Positions 1 through 8,320 of a stretch of 32,797 nucleotides of DNA are shown here, piece by piece. The stretch lies in the NCBI GenBank assembly GCA_963972105.1, contig CAXAVH010000017.1, forward strand, positions 1 through 32,797, written 5' to 3'. How positions within the stretch are numbered: the first letter of the stretch is position 1; every line of letters begins with the position of its first letter. The DNA comes from NZQO01 sp002693605 (lineage in GTDB: Bacteria > Bacteroidota > Bacteroidia > Flavobacteriales > Flavobacteriaceae). The translations under genes were made by a program, and so were the position numbers. The notes below the pieces were generated by a model. The model did no database searches, was not told the DNA's origin, and saw only the letters and a program-made list of their open reading frames with translations.

Positions 1-1362
1 ACTCACGTAGCTCAACCCTACCGGCGACACGCAAAGCTCACCCAACGTATGGAAAAGATAGGCTAGTATCAAGAAGATCATGCTCACAGAGGCCGTCTTC
101 GCACCCTGCGGAATCTCTGTCGATCCGTATGCCAATATGGCGAAGCCAAGCCCAAGCAAGATAAGCCCTATGGCAAACTTAACCGGTCCCGACGGATTGT
201 ATTTACTCTCCCAAATTTTTGAGAACAAGGGTGCAAATGCAATGATAAAGAAGGAGTTCAAGATACCGAACCATGAAGCCGGAACCTCTGCCGTTTCGGC
301 TACAAACTCGCGCTGCAACATCCATATAACGATACCCCAGATAATTACAAAACTTGAACCCAACATAATATTTGAAATGGGATGCTTAGAAAACGTTCGC
401 TTAAAGAGCAAATAAAGTACCCAAGTAATAATTAGCATAGGAACCACCGTGAGCAGGGTATTGAAAATCTTGAAGGTTAAGGCCCCGTTATCGACGAGGG
501 TCCTATCGGTATAGTCATCGGCAAAGATTGTCATGGAACCACCGGCTTGCTCGAAGGCCCACCAGAAGAAAATCGTAAAAAAGGCAAATACGCCAATAAC
601 AATAAGTCGGTCGCGGGTAATTTTTGAACGTTGCGCTTCATCGATCGTATCCTCAATAGCCTCTTGCGTTTTCTCGGCAGAATTTTCAAGGGCATCATCG
701 TAATCCTGCGTTTTCTTCGGCGATAAGCCTATACGGCCAAAGATGCTCTGTGCAAAGTAAAATTGCAGCATTCCGAAGAACATAAAGATTCCGGCAAGGC
801 CGAAACCATAGTGCCACCCTACCTTCTCGCCAATGTAGCCGCATAGCAAAATACCTAGAAAGGCACCTGCATTTATTCCCATATAGAATATGGTGTACCC
901 AGCGTCCTTTTCCTTACCTTGATTTTTATATAACTGGCCTACCATCGAAGAAATATTCGGCTTGAATAAACCGTTTCCGATAATTAGTAACCCTAGCCCG
1001 ATGTAGAAAAATGGATCTGAAAACACCTCGAGTGCCATTGAGGCATGGCCCAATGTCATCAATAATGCCCCCAGCACTACCGCTTTACGGTAACCCATAA
1101 TTTTATCTGCAATAAGCCCACCAAAAATGGGGGTAATATATACCAAACCTGTGTACCAGCCATATAGCAAAAGTGCATCGGCACGATCCCAGCCCCAGCC
1201 TTCTTCCATAATAGATGCCACCAAGAAAAGCACGAGCAAGGCACGCATACCGTAGTAGGAAAACCGCTCCCACATTTCGGTAAAGAAAAGTACAAATAAC
1301 CCAGAAGGGTGCCCCAAAACGGTTTTTTGGTTTAGCGCTGAACCGCCATATTTAAATTCCAT
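1..1362 (-). CDS. POT/PTR2 proton-dependent oligopeptide transporter (partial, C-terminus cut by window edge)
   Basis: Proton-coupled di-/tripeptide importer of the inner membrane (major facilitator superfamily). The frame is open from an ATG at 1362-1360 to the window edge, giving 454 residues. Bacterial POTs are usually around 500 residues or somewhat longer, so only the last membrane segments should be missing. Near the N-terminus the family signature E-x-x-E-R-F-x-Y-Y-G is readable (TEMWERFSYYGMRALL), which is the proton-coupling motif of helix 1. Many hydrophobic helices follow, and near the cut edge there is a typical late-helix motif (LGELCVSPVGLSYV). A charged loop at about residues 210-240 separates the two halves. 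The gene lies 29 nt downstream of the dipeptidyl peptidase gene on the same strand. A shared operon that makes dipeptides outside the inner membrane and then imports them is therefore plausible. No stop codon or frameshift was seen in the visible part. Confidence 0.93.
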   Translation of the reverse strand, partial: MEFKYGGSALNQKTVLGHPSGLFVLFFTEMWERFSYYGMRALLVLFLVASIMEEGWGWDRADALLLYGWYTGLVYITPIFGGLIADKIMGYRKAVVLGALLMTLGHASMALEVFSDPFFYIGLGLLIIGNGLFKPNISSMVGQLYKNQGKEKDAGYTIFYMGINAGAFLGILLCGYIGEKVGWHYGFGLAGIFMFFGMLQFYFAQSIFGRIGLSPKKTQDYDDALENSAEKTQEAIEDTIDEAQRSKITRDRLIVIGVFAFFTIFFWWAFEQAGGSMTIFADDYTDRTLVDNGALTFKIFNTLLTVVPMLIITWVLYLLFKRTFSKHPISNIMLGSSFVIIWGIVIWMLQREFVAETAEVPASWFGILNSFFIIAFAPLFSKIWESKYNPSGPVKFAIGLILLGLGFAILAYGSTEIPQGAKTASVSMIFLILAYLFHTLGELCVSPVGLSYVS

Positions 1363-1391
1363 ATAAGTAAGTGTTTGGTGTTAATAGTTGT

Positions 1392-3629
1392 TTAGTTTTT
1401 TGCCCCGACTGTTTCGCTTGCAGGGGTTCCGAGAGATTCCTTTACGAAGTCGGTCATTTTGTTGTATAGGTGAAGCCGGGTATTTCCCCCGTAAATACCG
1501 TGGTTTTTATCGGGATAAATTGCCCAATCGAACGGTTTGTTCGCCTGAACCAAAGCCTCGATTAGGCGCATGGTATTTTGTACATGTACATTGTCGTCTG
1601 CGCTTCCGTGAACGAGCAGAAAATCTCCCTTCAGTTTTTCTACGTGGTTGATGGGCGAATTCTCATCGTAACCAGTAGGATTTTCCTGAGGGGTGGTCAT
1701 ATAGCGTTCGGTGTAAATGGTATCGTAAAAGCGCCAACTGGTTACGGGTGCCACAGCGATGGCCATGGAGAATGTGTCGTTGCCCTGGAAGAGACAGTTG
1801 GAGGACATAAATCCGCCGTAACTCCAGCCCCAGATTCCAATCCTGCCGGCATCTATATACGGAAGCTGCCCCAATTGCCTGGCAGCCGAAATTTGATCTT
1901 CAACTTCATATTTACCCAGTTCTTTCTGGGTCATCTTCTTGAAATCGCTTCCTTTTAATCCGGTGCCGCGCCCATCGATACAGGCCACGATAAACCCATC
2001 CTGCACCAGCATTTGGTGCCAGTAATCGTTGGCGCCGCCCCATCGGTTAGCTACCTGTTGCGACCCGGGACCCGAATATTGGTACATAAATAGCGGATAT
2101 TCTTTTGTGGGGTCGAAATCGAGCGGTTTAATGGTGTACATATTCAAGTCGTTGCCATTAACCGTGATGGTCGAAAATTCCTTTGGGGAAATTTTATACG
2201 ATTCCAATTTCTGCTTCAAAACTTGATTGTCCTTAATTTCGCGAATGAGCTTTCCCGTTTTCGCCTCGTGCAGCGTAAATTGGTAGGGAGTGCTCGCATC
2301 GGAAAAAGTATTGATAAAATAGGTATAATCTGCACTGAAATCGGCACTGTTTGTTCCGGTTTGCTGGCTTAAGCGCACCTTATTCTTTCCGCTTCGAAGA
2401 ATGGAATATACATCGCGGTTGATGCTTCCGTTTTCGGTACTCTGAAAATATATGCGACCGGTATTTTGGTCGAAGCCATAATAATTGGTCACTTCCCAAG
2501 GACCATCGGTTACCTGATTGATGAGCTTCCCGGTCTTGTCATAATGATAAATATGGTTCCAACCGCTTTTCTCGCTGGTCCAGATAAAACTGTTGTCGTT
2601 TAGGAAGGTTAGGTTATCGGTCACATCCACATAGGCATCATCAATTTCCTGTAAAATTAGCTCTGCCGCATTGGTTTCCGCATTGACAAATACCAAGTCG
2701 ATAACATTTTGGTGCCTATTGGTTAACTGCGCACTCAATACGTTTTCGTCATTGGTCCATTTAATGCGCGGAATATAATAACTATTGTAATTCGTCAAGT
2801 TCACGGCGTTTGTCTTGCCGGTGGTTACATCGTAAATATGGAGTGACACCTTAGCGTTCGGGTCGCCCGCCTTGGGGTACTTAAACACCTGCTGTGATGG
2901 GTAGAGTTCCTCGCCGTAAACATCCATAGAAAAGCGTGGAACTTCCGTTTCGTCAAATTTGATATAGGCCAATTTCGTGCCTTCCGAGTTCCAATCGAAC
3001 GCGCGCACGAACGCGAATTCTTCTTCGTATACCCAATCGGTAATTCCGTTAATGACACTGTTCTGCTTTCCATCGAAGGTAACCTGTGTCGTTTCGCCCG
3101 ATTTCAAGTCTTTCACATAAAGGTTGTTGGCATATCCGTAGGCAATCTTGGTGCCGTCGGGATTAAAGGTGGGCTCCTGAATTTGACGTTCAGAAACGAG
3201 ATCGAGTGTTTTATCCTGAATATTGTAGACGTAATAGGTGCCCAGCGACGAGCGTCTGTAAATTTGCTTGAGCTGGGTAGAGAGCAATAGCTTCTCTTCA
3301 TCTTTGCTGAAATCGTAGGAAATAACGTAATTTACCTCCGGCAACTCCTTCGAATTTAGTAACGTACGCACTTTCTTTCCGCTCTTGTAATCATAAACAT
3401 CGATGGTCGATGCACTTTCGGACCGACTGTAGTTAAGCACCGAGTATTCCTTGCCGTTATTGAGCGATCTCAGAACGTCTAACCCCTCGGTTCGAAAGGC
3501 TCCGCCCCATATTTCTTCTAACGTAATATCTTGTTGCTGTGCCGTAAGTATTGCAGAAAAGGAAAAAAACAATACCAGAATGGGGATGAGAACTCGTTTG
3601 TCCAAAGTGTTAAAATTTTGTTTCGCCAA
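1392..3629 (-). CDS. Dipeptidyl peptidase IV (S9B serine peptidase)
   Basis: Exopeptidase that removes N-terminal X-Pro or X-Ala dipeptides, probably in the periplasm. The product has 745 residues: a signal peptide (hydrophobic run about 13-30, ending TAQQQ), an eight-bladed beta-propeller DPPIV N-domain (about 90-470) and an alpha/beta hydrolase S9 domain (about 530-735). The catalytic triad reads as Ser603 in GWSYGG, Asp678 in SADDNVH and His710 in KNHG. The substrate-amine-binding Glu motif is present as DWVYEEE (E202-E204), which marks DPP4 rather than other S9 peptidases. There is no ATG near the 5' end. The frame begins at TTG 3629, with a second TTG at 3605 (residue 9) that would give a more standard signal peptide. 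An in-frame stop lies at 3642-3644, so a longer form is excluded. The gene is upstream of, and probably co-transcribed with, the POT transporter. It is divergent from the HMG-CoA reductase gene. Confidence 0.95.
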   Translation of the reverse strand: MAKQNFNTLDKRVLIPILVLFFSFSAILTAQQQDITLEEIWGGAFRTEGLDVLRSLNNGKEYSVLNYSRSESASTIDVYDYKSGKKVRTLLNSKELPEVNYVISYDFSKDEEKLLLSTQLKQIYRRSSLGTYYVYNIQDKTLDLVSERQIQEPTFNPDGTKIAYGYANNLYVKDLKSGETTQVTFDGKQNSVINGITDWVYEEEFAFVRAFDWNSEGTKLAYIKFDETEVPRFSMDVYGEELYPSQQVFKYPKAGDPNAKVSLHIYDVTTGKTNAVNLTNYNSYYIPRIKWTNDENVLSAQLTNRHQNVIDLVFVNAETNAAELILQEIDDAYVDVTDNLTFLNDNSFIWTSEKSGWNHIYHYDKTGKLINQVTDGPWEVTNYYGFDQNTGRIYFQSTENGSINRDVYSILRSGKNKVRLSQQTGTNSADFSADYTYFINTFSDASTPYQFTLHEAKTGKLIREIKDNQVLKQKLESYKISPKEFSTITVNGNDLNMYTIKPLDFDPTKEYPLFMYQYSGPGSQQVANRWGGANDYWHQMLVQDGFIVACIDGRGTGLKGSDFKKMTQKELGKYEVEDQISAARQLGQLPYIDAGRIGIWGWSYGGFMSSNCLFQGNDTFSMAIAVAPVTSWRFYDTIYTERYMTTPQENPTGYDENSPINHVEKLKGDFLLVHGSADDNVHVQNTMRLIEALVQANKPFDWAIYPDKNHGIYGGNTRLHLYNKMTDFVKESLGTPASETVGAKN

Positions 3630-3726
3630 GTTTACTAAATTTTAACGAAAATTGGGCTAATTTTTCTGTTAAATACATTCGGATCGCCGATGTACGGCAC
3701 TAGGGCAAAAAAATATCCATAAACCG

Positions 3727-3734
3727 TATCTTTG
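3727..3734 (+). promoter_or_regulatory. Bacteroidota -7 promoter element for the mevalonate genes
   Basis: TATCTTTG matches the Bacteroidota -7 consensus TAnnTTTG exactly. It ends 19 nt before the ATG at 3754. No TTG is found at the expected -33 distance, so only half of the promoter is recognisable. Confidence 0.5.
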
Positions 3735-3753
3735 CAATTCAATACCCGTAACT

Positions 3754-5073
3754 ATGGTGACCCCCATTTCTGGATTCTCTAAAAAAAGTAAGTCCGAAAA
3801 AATCGATTGGCTGGCGAAAAATTACCTAACAGACCACCCCGACCCCACGAAAATCCTCATGCAATATTGGAACAGCGATGCTGCCCTCCAGCAGTTGCAC
3901 GATGATTTCATTGAAAATACAATCAGCAATTACTACCTTCCGCTGGGCGTGGCGCCCAATTTTCTAATAAACGGGAAACTCTATGCCCTGCCCATGGTCA
4001 TCGAGGAAAGCTCGGTAGTTGCCGCGGCCAGCAATGCCGCCAAGTTTTGGCTAACCCGCGGCGGATTTTCAGCCGAAGTCATAAACACCCAGAAAAACGG
4101 GCAGGTGCATCTGGATTACTTCGGAAATAAGGAGCAGCTCGTTACTTTCTTTGAGCGCGTAAAGCCCAACCTAATTAGCGCTATCGAACCATTGCAGCGC
4201 AGCATGAAAAAACGTGGCGGTGGCCTGGTGGATATTCACCTTAAGGATTCGACCGATTCCCTATCGGGGTATTACCAGTTGCATTGCACCTTCCAAACAT
4301 TAGATGCGATGGGCGCCAATTTCATCAATAGTTGCCTGGAAGCTATTGCAAAGCAATTACAAGATGATGCCCAGTCCTATGCTGCCTTTCAGCAGGACGA
4401 TCAGTACCCCACGGTGGTTATGAGCATCCTCAGCAACTACGTGCCCGAATGTCTGGTTAGAGCCACGGTAACCTGCCCGGTGGAAGAACTGGCCCAGAAG
4501 GAAATTTCAGGAGGAGAGTTTGCTACAAAATTCGTTCGGGCGGTGGCTATTGCCAATGCCGAGCCCCGACGGGCGGTGACCCATAATAAGGGCATAATGA
4601 ACGGCATCGACGCCCTGGTTCTTGCCACGGGAAATGACTTTCGGGCCGTGGAGGCCGGAATACACGCCTATGCCTCCAGAAATGGACGCTACGGCAGCCT
4701 TACGAGCGCGCACGTGCACGATGGGATGTTTACCTTCACTATTGAAATTCCCCTTGCCCTGGGTACCGTGGGCGGCCTTACCAACTTGCACCCAATGGTA
4801 AAGCTGGCGTTCCAGATGCTACAAAACCCCAATGCAGAGGAACTTATGAAAATTGTCGCCGTGGCGGGATTGGCCCAAAATTTTGCTGCGCTGCGATCGC
4901 TCGTAACGACCGGAATACAAAAGGGGCACATGAAAATGCATTTAATGAACATCCTCAACCAGTTGGAGGCAAGTTCTTCTGAAAAAAGCCAGGCAACCAA
5001 CCATTTCAAAGAGCATACGGTCTCTCACAGGGCAGTCGCCAACTTTATGGAAAATTTAAGGAATAAAGGGTGA
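3754..5073 (+). CDS. Hydroxymethylglutaryl-CoA reductase, class II type
   Basis: Reduces HMG-CoA to mevalonate, the committed step of the mevalonate route to isoprenoids in many Flavobacteriaceae. The product has 439 residues, close to the class II bacterial family length (about 430), with no membrane anchor, so it is cytosolic. Catalytic features can be placed: the Glu motif PMVIEESS (E84/E85), Lys279 in NKGIMNGID, Asp295 in TGNDFRAVEAG and His392 in GHMKMH. The 16-residue spacing between the Lys and the Asp equals that of the Pseudomonas mevalonii enzyme (K267/D283). The ATG at 3754 follows a good -7 promoter element. The stop codon overlaps the GTG start of the next gene by 4 nt (GTGA), so translational coupling with the GHMP kinase is likely. 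The symbol mvaA is often used for this family. The cofactor preference (NADH or NADPH) cannot be read from the sequence. Confidence 0.94.
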   Translation: MVTPISGFSKKSKSEKIDWLAKNYLTDHPDPTKILMQYWNSDAALQQLHDDFIENTISNYYLPLGVAPNFLINGKLYALPMVIEESSVVAAASNAAKFWLTRGGFSAEVINTQKNGQVHLDYFGNKEQLVTFFERVKPNLISAIEPLQRSMKKRGGGLVDIHLKDSTDSLSGYYQLHCTFQTLDAMGANFINSCLEAIAKQLQDDAQSYAAFQQDDQYPTVVMSILSNYVPECLVRATVTCPVEELAQKEISGGEFATKFVRAVAIANAEPRRAVTHNKGIMNGIDALVLATGNDFRAVEAGIHAYASRNGRYGSLTSAHVHDGMFTFTIEIPLALGTVGGLTNLHPMVKLAFQMLQNPNAEELMKIVAVAGLAQNFAALRSLVTTGIQKGHMKMHLMNILNQLEASSSEKSQATNHFKEHTVSHRAVANFMENLRNKG

Positions 5074-5984
5074 AGCAAACATTCTATAGCCCCGGAAAGC
5101 TGCTCCTGACGGGCGAGTATGTCGTACTCGACGGTGCCCAAGCGTTGGCTATTCCTACCAAATTTGGACAATCGTTAAGCGTTGAGCCTATTTCGGAGAG
5201 CAAAATAGAATGGACCAGTCTGGACAAAAACCACACCCCGTGGTATGAAACTGTTCTTGTTATAAATTCTGAAAACGAAATAACAACAACCGCTACCGAT
5301 TCGATCTCTACCACACTCATCGACATCCTGCAAGCTGCGCAACGGATCAATCCTACCTTTCTGCTTAAAAATAAAGGTTTCCGTGTAACTACAACCTTGC
5401 AATTCCCCAGGGAATGGGGCCTGGGCAGCTCGTCGACGCTAATTACCAACATTGCCCTTTGGGCCGACGTCGATGCCTTTAAGTTATTGGACAGTAGCTT
5501 TGGCGGTAGCGGCTATGACATTGCCGTTGCCCAACGAAAATCTCCCATACTCTACCGAAAGGGCGGATTGGATGGTCCATTTCTGAAATCGCTACCGTTA
5601 AAATGGCCCTTTATGAACTCGATTTTCTTCGTCCATCTTAATAGGAAACAAGACAGCAAGGAAGGTATCGCTAACTATCGGAATGCCCACAAATCGGCCG
5701 CAAAGAGCGCGCGGATTTCAGCAATTTCTGAAAAGCTGCCTACGTGCGAATCCATATCTCATTTTGAAGGATTATTGCAGGAACACGAAAGTATCATTTC
5801 AGAAATAATTGGTGTAGAAACCGTTAAGCAATTGCTATTCAGCGATTATCCGCGAACGGTGAAAAGTCTAGGGGCATGGGGCGGCGATTTTGTACTGGCC
5901 GTGGGCAATGAGGCGCACAAAGCATATTTTAGGGAGAAGGGGTACAAAACAATCCTCTCATTCGAGGAAATGGTGGCGGGGTGA
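5070..5984 (+). CDS. GYDIA-family GHMP kinase (probable mevalonate-pathway kinase)
   Basis: Small-molecule kinase of the GHMP superfamily, 304 residues. The N-terminus YSPGKLLLTGEYVVLDGA is the sugar/mevalonate kinase start motif. The ATP-binding motif is WGLGSSST (residues 116-123). The name-giving motif GGSGYDIA falls at about 146-152. Flavobacteria carry this family beside HMG-CoA reductase, where it is presumed to phosphorylate mevalonate or phosphomevalonate. The exact substrate is not proven by the sequence. The start is a GTG at 5070 overlapping the TGA of the upstream gene, and the PGKLLL motif lies at the usual distance from it. The gene ends 76 nt before a strong hairpin that separates it from the convergent foldase gene. 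Confidence 0.88.
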   Translation: MKQTFYSPGKLLLTGEYVVLDGAQALAIPTKFGQSLSVEPISESKIEWTSLDKNHTPWYETVLVINSENEITTTATDSISTTLIDILQAAQRINPTFLLKNKGFRVTTTLQFPREWGLGSSSTLITNIALWADVDAFKLLDSSFGGSGYDIAVAQRKSPILYRKGGLDGPFLKSLPLKWPFMNSIFFVHLNRKQDSKEGIANYRNAHKSAAKSARISAISEKLPTCESISHFEGLLQEHESIISEIIGVETVKQLLFSDYPRTVKSLGAWGGDFVLAVGNEAHKAYFREKGYKTILSFEEMVAG

Positions 5985-6060
5985 ATCGGGATTGGGTAGA
6001 AAGCTACCAACCAGCTCCCAACCTTCCTTCATCTTCTATTCCACGCACTACTGAATGTAA

Positions 6061-6085
6061 GAAAGCCTCCCTTGGGGAGGCTTTC
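6061..6085. terminator. Bidirectional hairpin terminator between convergent genes
   Basis: A perfect 11-bp inverted repeat (GAAAGCCTCCC, loop TTG, GGGAGGCTTTC) lies in the 125-nt gap between the plus-strand kinase (stop 5984) and the minus-strand foldase (stop 6110). The stem begins with A-rich and ends with T-rich bases, so it can serve both strands. There is no long T tract after it. Confidence 0.75.
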
Positions 6086-6109
6086 TGATATAATTACGTT
6101 TCCGTTTTC

Positions 6110-8230
6110 CTAAAATAGATCGGCTCTGTTGTCCTCGATCTCCGCCGCATTTTTAAGTGCGTTGAAAACACCCCCGCTCACGCCAGTGGCGCTCTGTTGG
6201 TTCAATTGGTTGGCAAAACCGGCATAGTTATCGAGTCCGGGAGCGTTGTTTACAGCTACTACCCGTACTTTGTACACACCACTGTTACCGTCAATTAGGC
6301 CTGTCATCTGTCCAGCGTTGGTGCCAAATGCAGCACCCACAACCTTAGGCTCACGACCTGCTCCTGGCAGGGTGGGCGCCGACATGGTAACGGCCGATGC
6401 ATTCTGAACACTCACGTTTTGGTTAGCCGCAATTTCCTGAAGCGTTGTGCCTGTTATCGCCTCACGAATTTTCTCGGCTTTTTTCTCTTTTCTCAATATT
6501 GGGGTGACCTGTGCGGACGCCTCGGCAATACTCATAAGTCCCTCGGGGCTCTTACGTGTTAATTGAACGATAGCGTAACCACCCGGCACGGTAAAGCGCT
6601 TTAGGTCGCCTACTTCGGTCTCTTCCTCGAACGCCCAGTTAATTACCTGCCTGTTTAGACCAATGCCCGGAATGTTGGCATCTAACCTACCAATTTTGTT
6701 CACCGGCTTCAGGGCAAGGTTCTGTTCCTTTGCCACTTCGGCGAAATCGCCATCCAGTGCAGAAACCTCAAAATTGGAAGCTTGCGAGAATACGTCGTTC
6801 AAAGTTTTTTCCGAAGGTTGAATTTCCTTTGTAATAGTAGCCGTCTTGATGGCCTTCTGAAGATTTTTTTGATCTTCTACCTTCACCACGTGGTAACCGA
6901 AATCGGTTTCTACCACTCCTACGGATCCTACGCTATTTTCAAATATAAATGTATCGTATGGTGCAACCATCGCGCCGGGACCGAAATAGCCCAGCTCGCC
7001 ACCGTTATCTTTATTGGTATTGTCGCCAGAAAATTCGCCTGCCAACGATTCGAATTTAGATTTGTCGGCCTTAATTACGGTCAAAAGGCTATCTGCCAAT
7101 TGAGCAGCCTCTTCCTTGGTACGGCCTACGTCCTGTGGCGCACGGAAACTTCCGTCATAGCGAATAAGGATGTGCTTTGAATTTACCGAGTCGTACTTTT
7201 GTGCAACGTCAACTATCTTGGTAAGGTTATAGGTGTTATCTACTTTGTAGGGACCGTAAATAGCTCCCTCTTCCAAATTCATTAAAGTATCGGCCACTGC
7301 CGCAGGCAAGTCCTTTTTCAATAACCAACGATCTACATAGCTCTGGTCTGAATATGTGTTCACCAGTGTCTCATAATCAGTTGCGTTGCGCAGTCCCATA
7401 ACCGTATCATTGGTTTGCGTACGTGAGTTGTACTCGACGCGATTATCTAACAATGCGACAATATCCTGCTGGGCCTGTTCAACGTCTCCCGTTGAAGGCT
7501 CCTCGGTAAAGGATACATACTGAATGTCCACTTGGGGATCTACCTTAAATTGTTCGCTGTGTGCTTTTACGTAAGCCTCGATTTCACTATCGGAAACGGT
7601 AATTTCCTCATCGGGAATACTGGCATATGGCACCTGAACAAATTCCAGATCTACCTTGTCGTTTTCGAAACGGTACTGCTGCTCGCCTTCGGCCAAGGTG
7701 GTTTGCAATCCAGCCTGCACCATGGTGAAATAGGTGTTTTGTACTACAGATTGTGCAGTGCTCTTTTCAAAATCCAGCCATTGCTGGTATAATTGAGGCG
7801 ACGAATTTTTTACAGTGGCAATATATTCCTGCAGTGCAGCCTCGTCAAATACGCCCGCCTCGTTCTGAAACTGTGGGTTTCCGGCAAGGGCATTTCGAAG
7901 TGCGTCCTTAACCTGCGAGCTTTCGGCGGTGAGTCCTAATTCCTGGAATTGCTCTTCCAGTAATACACGACGTAGCTCACGCTGCCACACGATGTTCATG
8001 GCTTGGGCGGTCGATCCATTGGGACCTAGGTTTTGCTGGGCAGCGTCTACCTGCTGCATAAATTCAATTCGGGAAATTTCGGTACCGTTAATTACCGCGG
8101 CAGTTTCCTGACCGGTAACCGAGCTTCCTCCCTTGGTAAGTATGTCGCTCAATATAAAAGCGAAAAGAGCCAACGCTATAATAAGAATGAGGAAGATACC
8201 TCTTTTTCTAATACTGTTTAAAATTGCCAT
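6110..8230 (-). CDS. PpiD/SurA-like membrane-anchored peptidylprolyl isomerase
   Basis: Periplasmic folding factor tethered to the inner membrane, 706 residues. It has a short basic N-terminus (SIRKRG), one membrane helix (about 11-29) and then a long periplasmic part. A SurA-N-like helical chaperone region spans about 40-200. A parvulin rotamase domain starts near residue 350 with the NSKHILIRYDG motif (His353) and continues through GELGYFGPGAMVAPYDTFIF to GYHVVKVED. A second, degenerate parvulin-like or C-terminal helical region follows to residue 706. The topology matches E. coli PpiD (about 620 residues) with a longer C-terminus. It is the last gene of the coaX-lptC-corC envelope operon, with a 90-nt gap before it. 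Its probable clients are outer-membrane beta-barrels such as the one encoded in the same operon. That link is inference. Confidence 0.9.
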   Translation of the reverse strand: MAILNSIRKRGIFLILIIALALFAFILSDILTKGGSSVTGQETAAVINGTEISRIEFMQQVDAAQQNLGPNGSTAQAMNIVWQRELRRVLLEEQFQELGLTAESSQVKDALRNALAGNPQFQNEAGVFDEAALQEYIATVKNSSPQLYQQWLDFEKSTAQSVVQNTYFTMVQAGLQTTLAEGEQQYRFENDKVDLEFVQVPYASIPDEEITVSDSEIEAYVKAHSEQFKVDPQVDIQYVSFTEEPSTGDVEQAQQDIVALLDNRVEYNSRTQTNDTVMGLRNATDYETLVNTYSDQSYVDRWLLKKDLPAAVADTLMNLEEGAIYGPYKVDNTYNLTKIVDVAQKYDSVNSKHILIRYDGSFRAPQDVGRTKEEAAQLADSLLTVIKADKSKFESLAGEFSGDNTNKDNGGELGYFGPGAMVAPYDTFIFENSVGSVGVVETDFGYHVVKVEDQKNLQKAIKTATITKEIQPSEKTLNDVFSQASNFEVSALDGDFAEVAKEQNLALKPVNKIGRLDANIPGIGLNRQVINWAFEEETEVGDLKRFTVPGGYAIVQLTRKSPEGLMSIAEASAQVTPILRKEKKAEKIREAITGTTLQEIAANQNVSVQNASAVTMSAPTLPGAGREPKVVGAAFGTNAGQMTGLIDGNSGVYKVRVVAVNNAPGLDNYAGFANQLNQQSATGVSGGVFNALKNAAEIEDNRADLF

Positions 8231-8320
8231 GTGTCCTTAAAATTAGTAGGGGGCGAAAATACCATTTTCCCACCATTTATAAAAAAGTTAGTTTGAAAAA
8301 ATTAACGAAATGCAAAAAAC

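Noticed and set aside
80..415. A 111-residue plus-strand frame
   Set aside because: It lies wholly antisense to the POT transporter, whose conserved membrane motifs are on the other strand.
4507..5009. Two minus-strand frames of about 100 residues opposite HMG-CoA reductase
   Set aside because: They overlap the catalytic Asp and His motifs of a well-conserved enzyme and have no recognisable family.
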